Source: Pusillimonas noertemannii
GTDB taxonomy: Bacteria; Pseudomonadota; Gammaproteobacteria; Burkholderiales; Burkholderiaceae_B
Assembly (NCBI RefSeq): GCF_003096595.1
Contig: NZ_QEKO01000004.1
Location: forward strand, 1-64,000
Direction of reading: 5' to 3'
Length of the DNA stretch: 64,000 nt
Below, one piece after another: positions 45,657-54,793 of this stretch; positions within the stretch are counted from its first letter, which is position 1; each line of letters begins with the position of its first letter. Below the pieces are notes generated by a model. It was not told the DNA's origin. It ran no database searches and was given only the letters and a program-made list of their open reading frames with translations. Position numbers and translations under genes: made by a program.

Positions 45657-46273
45657 ATCGTCCCCCACCGGGCGCCGGCACCGCGCTGCTTGCGCTGCAT
45701 TATCAGAACGATGTCCTGCACCCCGAGGGCAAGATACGCGTGGGCCTGGCGGCCGACAGCCCGACGCGCGACCGGCTGGTGGCGGCCGCCGAAGCCTTGT
45801 TGAATCGCGCCCGGGCGCGCGCCATGCCCATTGTCCACGTGCGCGTGGCCTACCGTGAAGACGGCGCCGACATCATCACCAACGCGCCCATATTCCGCAA
45901 CGTCGCCAAGATCGGAGCGGTACAAGAGGGTAGCTGGGGCGCCCAGTTCTACTCCAGCCTGGCGCCCATGGTGGACAACGGCCGCGAGTTCGTCGTCAAG
46001 CACTCGCGCATCAACGCCTTCTTCGGATCCCAGCTTGAAGAAATCCTGCGGGTGCTGGGCGTATCGCGGTTGTTGGTAGCGGGCGTGGCCACGCACTCAG
46101 TGGTCGAAAGCACGGTGCGCCATGCGGTGGACATGGGCTTCGAAGCCAGCGTTGCGGCCGACGCCTGTTCGGCCGCCGACCCGGCCGTTCACCGGGCCTC
46201 GCTGCACAGCATGAGCCTGATCGCGCAAATACTCGACACCGAGGCGCTGGAGCGCAGCTACCCCCTGGCCTGA
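45653..46273 (+). CDS. Isochorismatase-fold protein lacking two catalytic-triad residues
   Basis: A 206-aa member of the isochorismatase/cysteine hydrolase family. The family triad is Asp-Lys-Cys. Here the Asp of the usual VIDMQND is His16 (LALHYQND), the Cys of TNVCVEST is Val150 (THSVVEST), and only Lys116 (FVVKHSR) remains. Such a protein may use other chemistry, as true isochorismatases without the Cys do, or may bind without hydrolysing. It is translationally coupled to the dioxygenase beta subunit and followed by an SDR, so it belongs to the same pathway. Confidence 0.85.
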   Translation: MNRPPPGAGTALLALHYQNDVLHPEGKIRVGLAADSPTRDRLVAAAEALLNRARARAMPIVHVRVAYREDGADIITNAPIFRNVAKIGAVQEGSWGAQFYSSLAPMVDNGREFVVKHSRINAFFGSQLEEILRVLGVSRLLVAGVATHSVVESTVRHAVDMGFEASVAADACSAADPAVHRASLHSMSLIAQILDTEALERSYPLA

Positions 46274-46317
46274 ACAAACAGGCGTCCTTCCCCTTTTTAC
46301 CTTTCAGGACCGAATCA

Positions 46318-47145
46318 ATGAGCTCTTCCCGCCCACCCGTCGATCTTGCCGGCAAAGCCGCCATCATCACCGGCAGCTCCCAGGGCCTGGGCGCCGACAT
46401 CGCCCGGGTGCTGGCTCGTTGCGGCGCCTCGGTGGTGATTGTGGGCCGCAACGCCGACAAGGGAGACGCACTGGTCGGCGAGCTGCGCAGCCAGGGTGCG
46501 GAAGCCCTGTATTGCCCCACCGACATCCAGCAGGACGAAGACATCGATCGCTGCATACAGCAGACACTGCATGCCTTCGGCCGGCTCGATGTTCTGGTGA
46601 ACAACGCCTGCGTCTATGAGGACGAAGGCCTGGATTCCACGCGCGCGCAGTGGCACCACACGCTGGGCGTCAACCTGGTGTCGGCCGCCATCTTCGCCCA
46701 GAAGGCCTGCGTCCACATGAAGCCGGGCGGCGCCATCATCAACCTGGGCAGCACGGGCGGCAAATTCGGCGCGGCCGGCCGCGCGCTCTACCCCGCCTCC
46801 AAGGCCGCCATGCTGCAGTTCACCAAGAACCTTGCCGTTACGCTGGCCCCGGACGGCCTGCGCGCCGTCGCCGTGTCGCCCGCCTGGACATGGTCGCCCT
46901 CGGTCGAACGCTTCAGCAACGGTTCGCGCGAAGACGCCGACCAGGTCGCGGCGGCCCTTCACCCGCTGGGCCGCGTGGGCGACGGCGCCGAAATCGGCAA
47001 TGCCGTCGCCTTCATGGCCAGCGATGCGGCGTCATGGATCACCGGCGTCGACATCCCGGTGGACGGCGGCTTTTCCATCCTGGGACCGGACCAGGGCAAA
47101 TCGCCCCGATGGTGGTTCGAAAAACTGCTCAAAGAACAGGCATGA
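46318..47145 (+). CDS. Short-chain dehydrogenase/reductase
   Basis: A 275-aa Rossmann-fold NAD(P)-dependent SDR. The cofactor motif is TGSSQGLG near residues 19-26, NNA is present, the catalytic Ser lies in NLGSTGG and the Tyr-Lys pair in YPASKAA. In this operon it could be the cis-diol dehydrogenase that follows a ring dioxygenase, but other alcohol substrates are equally possible. CAGGA precedes the ATG. It is the last gene of the livK-Rieske operon. Confidence 0.9.
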   Translation: MSSSRPPVDLAGKAAIITGSSQGLGADIARVLARCGASVVIVGRNADKGDALVGELRSQGAEALYCPTDIQQDEDIDRCIQQTLHAFGRLDVLVNNACVYEDEGLDSTRAQWHHTLGVNLVSAAIFAQKACVHMKPGGAIINLGSTGGKFGAAGRALYPASKAAMLQFTKNLAVTLAPDGLRAVAVSPAWTWSPSVERFSNGSREDADQVAAALHPLGRVGDGAEIGNAVAFMASDAASWITGVDIPVDGGFSILGPDQGKSPRWWFEKLLKEQA

Positions 47146-47325
47146 CGGCTTGGCGGCAAGCCGCCCCGTAGAAGCCGGCCCTCTGGGCCCATCCAACATC
47201 GCACCGAGCGGCGGCCACGTTGCCGCCGGCCCTGCCCGCTGTTAAAGTAAACAATCGGCTCCGTCGGCGCTGCGCAATCAAATCGCGGCGCCCCGGCCTA
47301 TGGTGTTTTATTTGCGGTGGGCATC

Positions 47326-47808
47326 ATGACTTCGCTACATTCCTTTCAGGCCCGGTCCATCACCGGCGAACCCGTCGACCTTTCAGACTTCGAGGGCCAG
47401 GTCGCACTGGTCGTCAACGTGGCTTCCAAGTGCGGCTTTACCCCGCAATACGAGGGCCTCGAGTCTCTGTACAACGACTACAAAGCGCGCGGCTTTGCCG
47501 TGCTTGGCTTTCCCTGCAACCAGTTTGGCGGGCAAGAGCCCGGCAACAGCGTCGACATCCTTACATTCTGCTCTACCGTGTACAAGGCCAGCTTCCCGCT
47601 GTTCGAAAAAATAGACGTCAACGGCGCGCATGCGCATCCCCTGTACAACTGGCTCAAAGAAGAAAAAAGCGGTGTGCTCGGAACCCAGGCCATCAAGTGG
47701 AACTTCACCAAATTTCTCGTCGGTCGCGACGGCCAGGTCATACAGCGCTATGGGTCTTCGACCACGCCCGACGAATTGCGCGCCGACATCGAAAAGGCGC
47801 TTGCCTGA
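47326..47808 (+). CDS. Glutathione peroxidase (BtuE-like)
   Basis: A 160-aa thiol peroxidase of the glutathione peroxidase family with Cys36 in NVASKCGFTPQY, the FPCNQFGGQEPG block and WNFTKFLV, the Cys-Gln-Trp-Asn tetrad region. Bacterial members usually reduce peroxides with thioredoxin or glutathione. The start at 47326 matches the family opening MTSLHSF; a GTG three codons upstream is possible. A GST gene follows 28 nt later. Confidence 0.92.
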   Translation: MTSLHSFQARSITGEPVDLSDFEGQVALVVNVASKCGFTPQYEGLESLYNDYKARGFAVLGFPCNQFGGQEPGNSVDILTFCSTVYKASFPLFEKIDVNGAHAHPLYNWLKEEKSGVLGTQAIKWNFTKFLVGRDGQVIQRYGSSTTPDELRADIEKALA

Positions 47809-47836
47809 AACCCAAGCTTCAACCTCAAGGAAACCC

Positions 47837-48535
47837 ATGATCGATCTTTATTACTGGACCACGCCTAACGGGCACAAAATGACCATGTTCCTCGAAGAGG
47901 CCGGCCTGCCCTACAAGGTGCTGCCCATCAACATCAGCAAGGGCGAGCAGTTTCAGCCGCACTTTCTCAAGATCGCGCCCAACAACCGCATACCGGCGAT
48001 GGTCGACCACGCGCCGGCCGACGGCGGCGAACCCATCGCCATGTTCGAATCGGGCGCCATGCTGGTCTACCTGGCCGAAAAAACCGGCCGCTTCCTGCCC
48101 GCCGACATTCGGGAGCGTGCCCAGGTAATGCAGTGGCTGTTCTGGCAAATGGGCGGCCTGGGCCCCATGGCGGGCCAGAACCACCACTTCGGCACTTATG
48201 CGCCCGAAAAAATCCAGTACGCCATCGATCGCTATGTGGGTGAAACAGGTCGCCTGTACGGCGTGCTCAACAAGCACCTGGCCGGCCGCGAATTCATCGC
48301 AAGCGAATACTCCATCGCCGACATGGCGTGCTATCCGTGGATCGTGTCCCACGAAAGGCAAAACCAGAACCTCAACGACTTTCCCCACCTGAAGCGCTGG
48401 TTCGAGGCCATTGCCGCCCGCCCGGCCACAGTCCGCGCCTACGAAGTGGCCAAAACCGTCAATAGCCAGCCCACCGTGCACGACGAAGAAGCCCGCAAGA
48501 TCCTGTTCGGCCAGAACGCCCAGACGGTGCGCTAA
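47837..48535 (+). CDS. Glutathione S-transferase, YfcG/YghU-like
   Basis: A 232-aa Nu-class GST with an N-terminal thioredoxin fold (IDLYYWTTPNGHK, NNRIPAMVD, FESGAMLVYLAE) and a helical C-terminal domain. The TPNG motif is that of YfcG-type disulfide-bond reductases, which use glutathione to reduce disulfides. AAGGAAA precedes the ATG. It follows glutathione peroxidase, suggesting a peroxide/thiol repair pair. Confidence 0.9.
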   Translation: MIDLYYWTTPNGHKMTMFLEEAGLPYKVLPINISKGEQFQPHFLKIAPNNRIPAMVDHAPADGGEPIAMFESGAMLVYLAEKTGRFLPADIRERAQVMQWLFWQMGGLGPMAGQNHHFGTYAPEKIQYAIDRYVGETGRLYGVLNKHLAGREFIASEYSIADMACYPWIVSHERQNQNLNDFPHLKRWFEAIAARPATVRAYEVAKTVNSQPTVHDEEARKILFGQNAQTVR

Positions 48536-48538
48536 GCC

Positions 48539-49354
48539 ATGCCGCATATGCCGCCCATTCTCGCCCGCCTTCCGCTGCGCACCGCATTCGTGGCCGTGTG
48601 CACCGCCATGCTGGCCGCCTGCGCCAGTGGTCCGCGCGACAACATCACGCTGATCCCGGCCGACCAGATCGCCCAGGAAAGCAGCAAAGAAGGCCTTTTC
48701 ACGCAGCCGCTCAAGTACAAGCACAGCAAGCCCGACTGCAAGGGCGAATGCCCGCAGATCGAGGTCGATTCCCTGGTCTTTCCGGGGGTGCCCATACTGA
48801 CAGAACTGGTCGACCACGCGCTGGCGGTCATGACGGGCACCAGCACCGACCACCCGCAGCCCTATGACACCATCCGGCAATACGAAGAGTATTTCTGGCA
48901 AACGGCCGCGCCGCGCGATTCAACGATGTTCTCGGCCAAGGCGCGCTATCGCAACCAGCACCTGACTGTAATCGAACTGAACACCTGGCAGTACTTTACG
49001 GGCGCAGCCCATGGCATTTCAGCCACGCAGTTCCTGAACTGGGACAATAATTCGGGCAAGGTGCTGGGCATGGCCGACATTCTGCAGCCCGGCGTCCACG
49101 ATCGGTACGAGCAGGCGCTGCGGGCGGCCCATGGGCGCTGGCTGGCATCGAACCCCGACGCGCAGCGCGATCGGGCGGGCTACGACCGGCTCTGGCCCTT
49201 CCAGCCCAGCGACAATTTTGCGCTGACCGACGCGGGGCTGGTGGTGAAGTACGATTCTTATCAGCTGGCGCCGTATTCGCATGGGCAGCCCGAGCTTACT
49301 ATTCCATATGGCGAGCTGCAGGGCATACTGAAGCCGGAATTCATGCCGGCCTAG
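48539..49354 (+). CDS. RsiV-family (DUF3298/DUF4163) lipoprotein
   Basis: A 271-aa exported lipoprotein with a signal sequence ending in a lipobox (LAAC, Cys28). The mature part matches the DUF4163 and DUF3298 region of RsiV (YRNQHLTVIELNTWQYFTGAAHG, then a C-terminal YSHGQPELTIPY block). In Bacillus RsiV is a lysozyme-sensing anti-sigma factor; here no sigma-binding domain is present, so a periplasmic binding role is more likely. It begins 3 nt after the GST stop and overlaps the convergent Rrf2 gene by 14 nt. Confidence 0.8.
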   Translation: MPHMPPILARLPLRTAFVAVCTAMLAACASGPRDNITLIPADQIAQESSKEGLFTQPLKYKHSKPDCKGECPQIEVDSLVFPGVPILTELVDHALAVMTGTSTDHPQPYDTIRQYEEYFWQTAAPRDSTMFSAKARYRNQHLTVIELNTWQYFTGAAHGISATQFLNWDNNSGKVLGMADILQPGVHDRYEQALRAAHGRWLASNPDAQRDRAGYDRLWPFQPSDNFALTDAGLVVKYDSYQLAPYSHGQPELTIPYGELQGILKPEFMPA

Positions 49355-49841
49355 AAGCAACCGGCGCGGTTCGTATGGTTTCGAACCATCGAACCGCCCT
49401 TTCGGCGGCCGTGCGCGGCGCGTCGTCCATAATGCTTGCCACGGTCTGGATCGATAGCTCGCGTCTCCAGGCCGCCTCGGCCCGACGCATGGCCGAGGTT
49501 ATGGCGCACGGCCTGCGGCACTCGCTGGCGGGCGAAGCGCCGTCTCCGGTACGGCGGATTTCGGTGCAGCGAAACACCGCCTCGGGCCCTTCTATTGCAT
49601 CGACCACCTGCAACAGGGTGATTTTGTCAGGCGAACGGGCAAGCCTGAACCCGCCCTTGGGCCCTGCCGAAGAAACCAGAATGCCTGCGCGGGCCAGGGC
49701 CTGCAATGTCTTGTTGAGATACGCCGCCGGCAAGCCGAATTTCGCTGCCAGCTTTGCAGTGGAAATGACTTCGTTCTGGCCTATCCATCCCAGCGCCACG
49801 CAACAGTGCAGCCCCCACTCCACGCCTTCGTTCATCCGCAT
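49341..49841 (-). CDS. Rrf2-family transcriptional regulator
   Basis: A 166-aa winged-helix regulator opening MRMNEGVEWGLHCC. The helix-turn-helix lies at about 25-65. Three cysteines (C92, C108, C112) occupy the region that holds an Fe-S cluster in IscR and NsrR, though the spacing differs; C13 and C14 are additional. It is divergent from the second LIV operon, and two identical-geometry dyads flank that operon's promoter. It therefore probably represses the transporter and NADH-dehydrogenase-like genes in response to a redox or small-molecule signal. Confidence 0.88.
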   Translation of the reverse strand: MRMNEGVEWGLHCCVALGWIGQNEVISTAKLAAKFGLPAAYLNKTLQALARAGILVSSAGPKGGFRLARSPDKITLLQVVDAIEGPEAVFRCTEIRRTGDGASPASECRRPCAITSAMRRAEAAWRRELSIQTVASIMDDAPRTAAERAVRWFETIRTAPVASRPA

Positions 49842-49865
49842 AATAATTTAATCCTCATACCTCAT

Positions 49866-49890
49866 AATCTGGATTATATATGTCCAGATT
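49866..49890. promoter_or_regulatory. Candidate Rrf2 operator 1
   Basis: AATCTGGAT (49866-49874), a 7-bp AT spacer, and GTCCAGATT (49882-49890): an 8-of-9 inverted repeat. It abuts the -35 box of the liv promoter. The same half-sites and spacing recur at 49933-49957. Confidence 0.65.
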
Positions 49891-49894
49891 TTTG

Positions 49895-49923
49895 TTGACT
49901 AGCTTTCTCCGCCGCCCTAGAAT
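49895..49923 (+). promoter_or_regulatory. Sigma-70 promoter of the second LIV operon
   Basis: The -35 TTGACT (49895-49900) and -10 TAGAAT (49918-49923) have an ideal 17-bp spacer. It sits between the two candidate Rrf2 operators, about 100 bp upstream of the receptor gene at 50026. Confidence 0.7.
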
Positions 49924-49932
49924 TCAATCATT

Positions 49933-49957
49933 AATCTAGATAATAAACATCCAGATT
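49933..49957. promoter_or_regulatory. Candidate Rrf2 operator 2
   Basis: AATCTAGAT (49933-49941), a 7-bp spacer, and ATCCAGATT (49949-49957), 8 of 9 positions symmetric and extended by TT/AA. It lies over the expected transcription start, so binding there would block initiation. The centres of the two operators are 67 bp apart. Confidence 0.65.
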
Positions 49958-50025
49958 AAAAATAGTGCAGCCACAAACAATCAATACAAGGTTCGCAGCC
50001 CCTTCGGGTGGAACAAGGAGACAGC

Positions 50026-51216
50026 ATGAGACAGCATTTCTTGAAAACAATCGTCGCAACCGGCCTGGGCCTGTCCATGGCACTGGTCCAGGCCGCCCCT
50101 GCCGAGGAAAACCGCGACGAGCTGAAGATCGGCTTCATGGGCGTGTTTTCCGGCGGCCAGGCCGCCCTGGGGCAGGACTCGTACGACGGATTCATGCTTT
50201 ATCTCAAGAACAACGGCGGCAAGCTGGGCAATCGCCCCGTGGACGTGCTTAAGGCCGACGCCCAGATCAAGCCCGTAGTCGGCGTGCAGCAGGCGAAACG
50301 GCTTATCGGCAAAGACGGCGTGCCTATTGTCGTCGGCGTCACCTTCTCCAACGTGATGCTTGCCGTGCATGGGCCGATCACCAAAAAAGAAGTGTTCCTG
50401 ATAGGCACGAACGCCGGTCCCAGCCAGATAGCCGGCAAGGAGTGCTCGCCCTACTTCTTCAGCACCTCGTACCAGAATGACCAGAAGGCCGAGAGCATGG
50501 GCAGCTACGCCAAGTCGCAAGGGTACAAAAGAATCATCACCATGGTGCCCAACTACCAATCGGGTTTCGACTTTGTCAGCGGCTTCAAGCGCTACTACCA
50601 GGCTCCGCTGCTCGACGAGATCTACACGCCGCTCGATCAACAGGACTTCTCGGCCGAACTGGCCAAGATCGCCTCCGAACAGCCCGACGCCGTCTATGTC
50701 TTCTACCCTGGCGGGCTGGGCGTGAACTTCTTGCGGCAATACCAGCAGGCCGGCCTGTTGGGCAAGATTCCGGTCCTGTCCACCTCGACGACCGACGCCA
50801 TCAATCTTCCCGCCCAGCGCGACAGCGCCCTGGGCGTCGTCACCAGCCCCGTCTGGGGGCCCGACCTTGACAATGCCGCCAACAAGAAATTCGTGGCCGA
50901 GTTCGAGAAGGAATACAAGCGCATCCCCTCTGATTTTGCCGCGCAGAGCTATGACGGAGCGCAACTGCTCGATTCGGCCATAAAGAAGGTCAAGGGCCAC
51001 GTCGAAGACAAGGCCGCCTTCATGGCGGCGCTGAAGCAAGCCGACTTCCCGTCGGTGCGCGGCGACTTCAAGTTCGGCAACAACAACTTCCCCATCCAGG
51101 ACTTGTCCATATTTGAAGTCGTCAAGGACGATCAGGGCCGGTTCAACCTCAAGAAAATCGCCACTCCGCTCAAGGCGCAGCAAGACGCCTACCACCAAGA
51201 TTGCCCAATGCAATAA
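50026..51216 (+). CDS. Periplasmic substrate-binding protein of LIV-type ABC transporter (system 2)
   Basis: A 396-aa receptor with a signal peptide (to about residue 26, VQAAPA) and the type I periplasmic binding fold. It is clearly a paralogue of the receptor at 42596. AAGGAGA precedes the ATG at 50026. It is the first gene of a receptor-livHMGF operon under the promoter at 49895. The ligand is probably an organic or aromatic acid. Confidence 0.9.
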   Translation: MRQHFLKTIVATGLGLSMALVQAAPAEENRDELKIGFMGVFSGGQAALGQDSYDGFMLYLKNNGGKLGNRPVDVLKADAQIKPVVGVQQAKRLIGKDGVPIVVGVTFSNVMLAVHGPITKKEVFLIGTNAGPSQIAGKECSPYFFSTSYQNDQKAESMGSYAKSQGYKRIITMVPNYQSGFDFVSGFKRYYQAPLLDEIYTPLDQQDFSAELAKIASEQPDAVYVFYPGGLGVNFLRQYQQAGLLGKIPVLSTSTTDAINLPAQRDSALGVVTSPVWGPDLDNAANKKFVAEFEKEYKRIPSDFAAQSYDGAQLLDSAIKKVKGHVEDKAAFMAALKQADFPSVRGDFKFGNNNFPIQDLSIFEVVKDDQGRFNLKKIATPLKAQQDAYHQDCPMQ

Positions 51217-51235
51217 ACGACAGGCGTACTGAGAA

Positions 51236-52156
51236 ATGGACCTACAACTTCTGGCAACGCAAATTCTCAATGGCGTGCAGCTGGGTGTCCTGCTGTTCCT
51301 GCTGTCGGCGGGACTGACACTTATCTTCGGCATCATGAATTTCGTCAACCTGGCACATGGCTCGCTGTACATGATGGGAGCCTACGTGGCGGCGGCCGTC
51401 TTCAACACATACGGCTCCTTCGTGCTTGCCCTGCTGGCGGCCGTCCCGGCCGCGATCCTGATCGGCATCATCCTGGATCGCGTCGTGCTGGCGGGGCTTT
51501 ACTCTCGAGAGCACCTGGATCAGGTGCTTGCCACCTTCGGACTGATCCTGGTATTCAACGAAATCGTGCGCTATCTGTGGGGATCGGCCCCGATCTATAT
51601 CAATGCGCCGCAGGCATTGCGCGGCACCCTGGAATTTTTCGGTTTCGAATACCCCTCTTACCGCATCTTCATCATCGCCGTGGGCCTGTTGTGCGGGCTT
51701 GGGCTGTACCTCCTCATCAACAAGACCCGGGTCGGCATGCTCATACGGGCCGGAGCTGCCGACGCCGAAATGGTCGACGCCATGGGCACCAATATACGCA
51801 GGCTCAATACCCTGATCTTCGGGCTGGGAGCGGGCCTGGCCGGGCTCGGCGGCGTCATGGCCGGCCCCATCCTGTCGGTACAGCCGGGCATGGGCGAGCC
51901 CATACTCATCCTTACCCTGGTCGTCATCGTCACGGGCGGCATCGGTTCGATACGCGGGGCGTTCTACGGGGCGCTTATCGTCGGCCTGGTCGACACGCTG
52001 GGCCGCGCCTTCATGCCGGCCGCCTTCAACGAGCTGCTGGCGAAGTCCCTGGCCCAGGCGGCGGGCCCCGCCGTGGCCTCCATGCTGATCTATCTACTCA
52101 TGGCGTTTGTGCTGGCCATCCGGCCGCACGGGCTATTTCCAGTCAGGAACGGGTGA
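51236..52156 (+). CDS. livH: LIV-type ABC transporter permease LivH (system 2)
   Basis: A 306-aa permease with the block GIMNFVNLAHGSLYMMGAY near the N-terminus and about eight membrane helices, the same length as the system 1 LivH. It follows the receptor gene by 19 nt and precedes livM by 4 nt. Confidence 0.91.
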   Translation: MDLQLLATQILNGVQLGVLLFLLSAGLTLIFGIMNFVNLAHGSLYMMGAYVAAAVFNTYGSFVLALLAAVPAAILIGIILDRVVLAGLYSREHLDQVLATFGLILVFNEIVRYLWGSAPIYINAPQALRGTLEFFGFEYPSYRIFIIAVGLLCGLGLYLLINKTRVGMLIRAGAADAEMVDAMGTNIRRLNTLIFGLGAGLAGLGGVMAGPILSVQPGMGEPILILTLVVIVTGGIGSIRGAFYGALIVGLVDTLGRAFMPAAFNELLAKSLAQAAGPAVASMLIYLLMAFVLAIRPHGLFPVRNG

Positions 52157-52160
52157 ACTC

Positions 52161-53234
52161 ATGCTCTCTGAACAAACACGTCAGGCACTGCCGCTGAACG
52201 GCATCGGCGCTCGCCCGCCACACGACACGATCGCCAGGGCGGCGGACGCACTGCACACGAGCCGCATTCGCGAACTGCTGCCCATCACGGCGATATTCCT
52301 CGCTCTTGTCCTGGTTCCCGTGGTGTCGCTATTCCTGGGCCACACCTATTACCTGGACCTGGTCTCGCGCGCCATGATCCTGGGCCTGGCCGCCATGGGG
52401 CTGAACCTCATTCTCGGCTACGGCGGCATGGTCAGTTTCGGGCATGCGCTATACCTGGGAATCGGCGCCTACGCCGTGGGCATGCTTTCCACCCATGGCG
52501 TAGAGTCGGCCTTGACCCAGCTTGCGGTGGCCATTGCCGTCGGCACGATCGTGTCCTACCTGATCGGCTACATCTGCCTCAAGGTCGACGGCATGGGCTT
52601 CATCATGATCACGCTGGCCTTCGCGCAGATGTTCTATTACCTTGCCATCAGCCTGAAGCAATATGGCGGGGACGACGGTTTGCCGATTGCCGCAAGAAGC
52701 ACCCTACCGGGCATGGATCTCGAGAATCCCTACCAGTTCTATCTGCTGGTACTGGCGATACTCGCGGCGGCGGCCTATCTTCTGTATCGGCTCGTCCACT
52801 CGCGGTTCGGCACCGTGATCCGCGGCTGCAAGCAGAACACACGCCGCATGTACGCCCTGGGCTTCCCGGCCAGCCGCTACAAGCTGTTCGCCTATGTCAT
52901 CTCGGCCCAGATCTCGGTGCTGGCCGGTGTGCTGCTTGCCAATCTCGCCTTGTTCGCCGCGCCTTCCTACATGAGCTGGACGCTCTCGGGCGATCTGATA
53001 CTGATGTGCGTGCTGGGCGGCCTCGGAACGCTGCTGGGTCCGTTGATAGGCGCCATCGCTTTCGTGGGGCTCGAAGAGTTCCTGTCCACCATGCCCATCG
53101 ACCTGGGCAACGCGACGGAGCTCATCACCACGCACTGGCTCGGCTTCTTCGGGGTATTCATCGTACTTGTCGTCCTGTTCCTGAGGCGCGGCCTATATGG
53201 TTCGTTCACGGCAAAGGGAGCGCGCCATGACTGA
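52161..53234 (+). CDS. livM: LIV-type ABC transporter permease LivM (system 2)
   Basis: A 357-aa permease with a longer polar N-terminus (about 50 residues) than system 1, then about nine helices with GLNLILGYGGMVSFGHALYLG and DGMGFIMITLAFAQM. The start at 52161 lies 4 nt after the livH stop. Its 3' end overlaps livG by 8 nt. Confidence 0.9.
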   Translation: MLSEQTRQALPLNGIGARPPHDTIARAADALHTSRIRELLPITAIFLALVLVPVVSLFLGHTYYLDLVSRAMILGLAAMGLNLILGYGGMVSFGHALYLGIGAYAVGMLSTHGVESALTQLAVAIAVGTIVSYLIGYICLKVDGMGFIMITLAFAQMFYYLAISLKQYGGDDGLPIAARSTLPGMDLENPYQFYLLVLAILAAAAYLLYRLVHSRFGTVIRGCKQNTRRMYALGFPASRYKLFAYVISAQISVLAGVLLANLALFAAPSYMSWTLSGDLILMCVLGGLGTLLGPLIGAIAFVGLEEFLSTMPIDLGNATELITTHWLGFFGVFIVLVVLFLRRGLYGSFTAKGARHD

Positions 53235-53979
53235 AATCCTGCAGGTGAACAAGCTGGTAAAGCACTATGGCGCCCTCAAGGCGACCAACGACCTGAACCT
53301 GACGCTGATGGAGGGCGAGCTGCACGGCGTCATCGGCCCCAACGGCGCGGGAAAGACAACCTTCATCCACCAGCTTACCGGAGAAGTCTTGCCCGACCGG
53401 GGGCGAATCGTCTTCGACGGCATGGATATCACCCGCGAGACGGTCGACGCGCGCGCCCTGCTCGGCATTGGCCGCTCTTATCAGATCACGTCGATATTCA
53501 AGGATTTCTCTGTCCTGGAAAACGTCATGCTCGCGGTTCAGGCCCGCCTCGGCTCCAGCTTCAGGTTCTGGTCGCCGGTGCGCAGCGACAAAGCGCTTTA
53601 CGAGCCCGCCTATCAGGCCCTGCATGAAGTCGACCTGGTGCAATCGGCCCATCGCCGCGCAGGGTCGCTGGGCTACGGAGAGATGCGGCAACTGGAAATC
53701 GCCATGACGCTCGGCATGCGGCCCCGGGTTCTGCTGCTTGATGAACCCATGGCGGGAATGAGCAAGCAAGAGTCCGCACGCCTGGTGGAGCTTCTGCAGC
53801 GCCTGAAGGGCGACTACAGCATCGTGCTCGTCGAGCACGACATGGACGCCGTCTTCGCCCTGGCCGACCGCATAAGCGTGCTGCTGTATGGCTCGGCCAT
53901 TGCCTGCGGCACCCCGCAGCAAATACAAGAGAACCCGGAAGTCCGGAACGCCTATCTCGGAGACGACGATGAATTCTGA
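53227..53979 (+). CDS. livG: LIV-type ABC transporter ATPase LivG (system 2)
   Basis: A 250-aa ATP-binding subunit with Walker A GPNGAGKT, a divergent signature SLGYGEMRQLE, Walker B VLLLDEPMAG and LVEHDMD. It overlaps livM by 8 nt and livF by 11 nt, so the operon is translationally coupled. Confidence 0.91.
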   Translation: MTEILQVNKLVKHYGALKATNDLNLTLMEGELHGVIGPNGAGKTTFIHQLTGEVLPDRGRIVFDGMDITRETVDARALLGIGRSYQITSIFKDFSVLENVMLAVQARLGSSFRFWSPVRSDKALYEPAYQALHEVDLVQSAHRRAGSLGYGEMRQLEIAMTLGMRPRVLLLDEPMAGMSKQESARLVELLQRLKGDYSIVLVEHDMDAVFALADRISVLLYGSAIACGTPQQIQENPEVRNAYLGDDDEF

Positions 53980-54715
53980 ACAGGCCAGGCCCGCTGCCGC
54001 GCCGCAACCGCCGCTATTGCAATTGAACAGCGTCGAAACTTCCTACGGCGACAGCAAGGTGCTGTTCGGCGTCAACCTGGAAATCGAGGCCGGCCAATGT
54101 GTTGCCCTGCTGGGACGAAACGGCATGGGGAAATCAACAACCGTCAAAACCATCATGGGCCTGCAGCCCTGCATGCAAGGACACGTCAAGCTGCGCGGCT
54201 CCAGCCTGAACCGGCTCAGGCCCCACCAGATCGCGCACGCCGGCATTGGACTGGTGCCCGAAGGCAGGCGCGTATTCCCCAACCTGTCCGTCCGGGAAAA
54301 CCTGGTGGCGACCGCCCGGCAATCAGGCCGCGCCGGTCCCGCATGGTCGCTGGGCGACATCTATGCCCTGTTTCCGCGCCTGCAAGAACGCGAACATCAC
54401 CTGGGATGCAATCTTTCGGGCGGCGAGCAGCAAATGCTGGCCATCGGGCGCGCGCTCATGACCAATCCAGAGCTCCTCATCCTGGACGAGGCGACCGAAG
54501 GCCTGGCCCCCATTGTTCGCAAGGACATCTGGCGCTGCATCGTGCTGTTGAAAAGCCGCGGCCTGGCGCTGCTGGTCATCGACAAGAACCTGTCGGCGCT
54601 CATGCGCGTGGCAGACAGGCATTACATCCTGGAAAAAGGTGTCGTGGTATGGAGCGGCGCCTCGGAAGAACTGCATGCCAATCCGGATCTCGTTCACCAC
54701 TACATCGGCATGTAG
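53969..54715 (+). CDS. livF: LIV-type ABC transporter ATPase LivF (system 2)
   Basis: A 248-aa ATP-binding subunit with Walker A GRNGMGKS, LSGGEQQML and Walker B LLILDEATEG. It is preceded by a short polar N-terminus. The NADH-dehydrogenase-like gene follows after 78 bp and is probably in the same transcript. Confidence 0.91.
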   Translation: MNSEQARPAAAPQPPLLQLNSVETSYGDSKVLFGVNLEIEAGQCVALLGRNGMGKSTTVKTIMGLQPCMQGHVKLRGSSLNRLRPHQIAHAGIGLVPEGRRVFPNLSVRENLVATARQSGRAGPAWSLGDIYALFPRLQEREHHLGCNLSGGEQQMLAIGRALMTNPELLILDEATEGLAPIVRKDIWRCIVLLKSRGLALLVIDKNLSALMRVADRHYILEKGVVVWSGASEELHANPDLVHHYIGM

Positions 54716-54793
54716 GCGAAACAACATCTGCCCGGGCCGGCCGCATCCGGCATCGGGGGCTGTGCAAGCAACAATCTCAAAGGAGTTGTCCAA

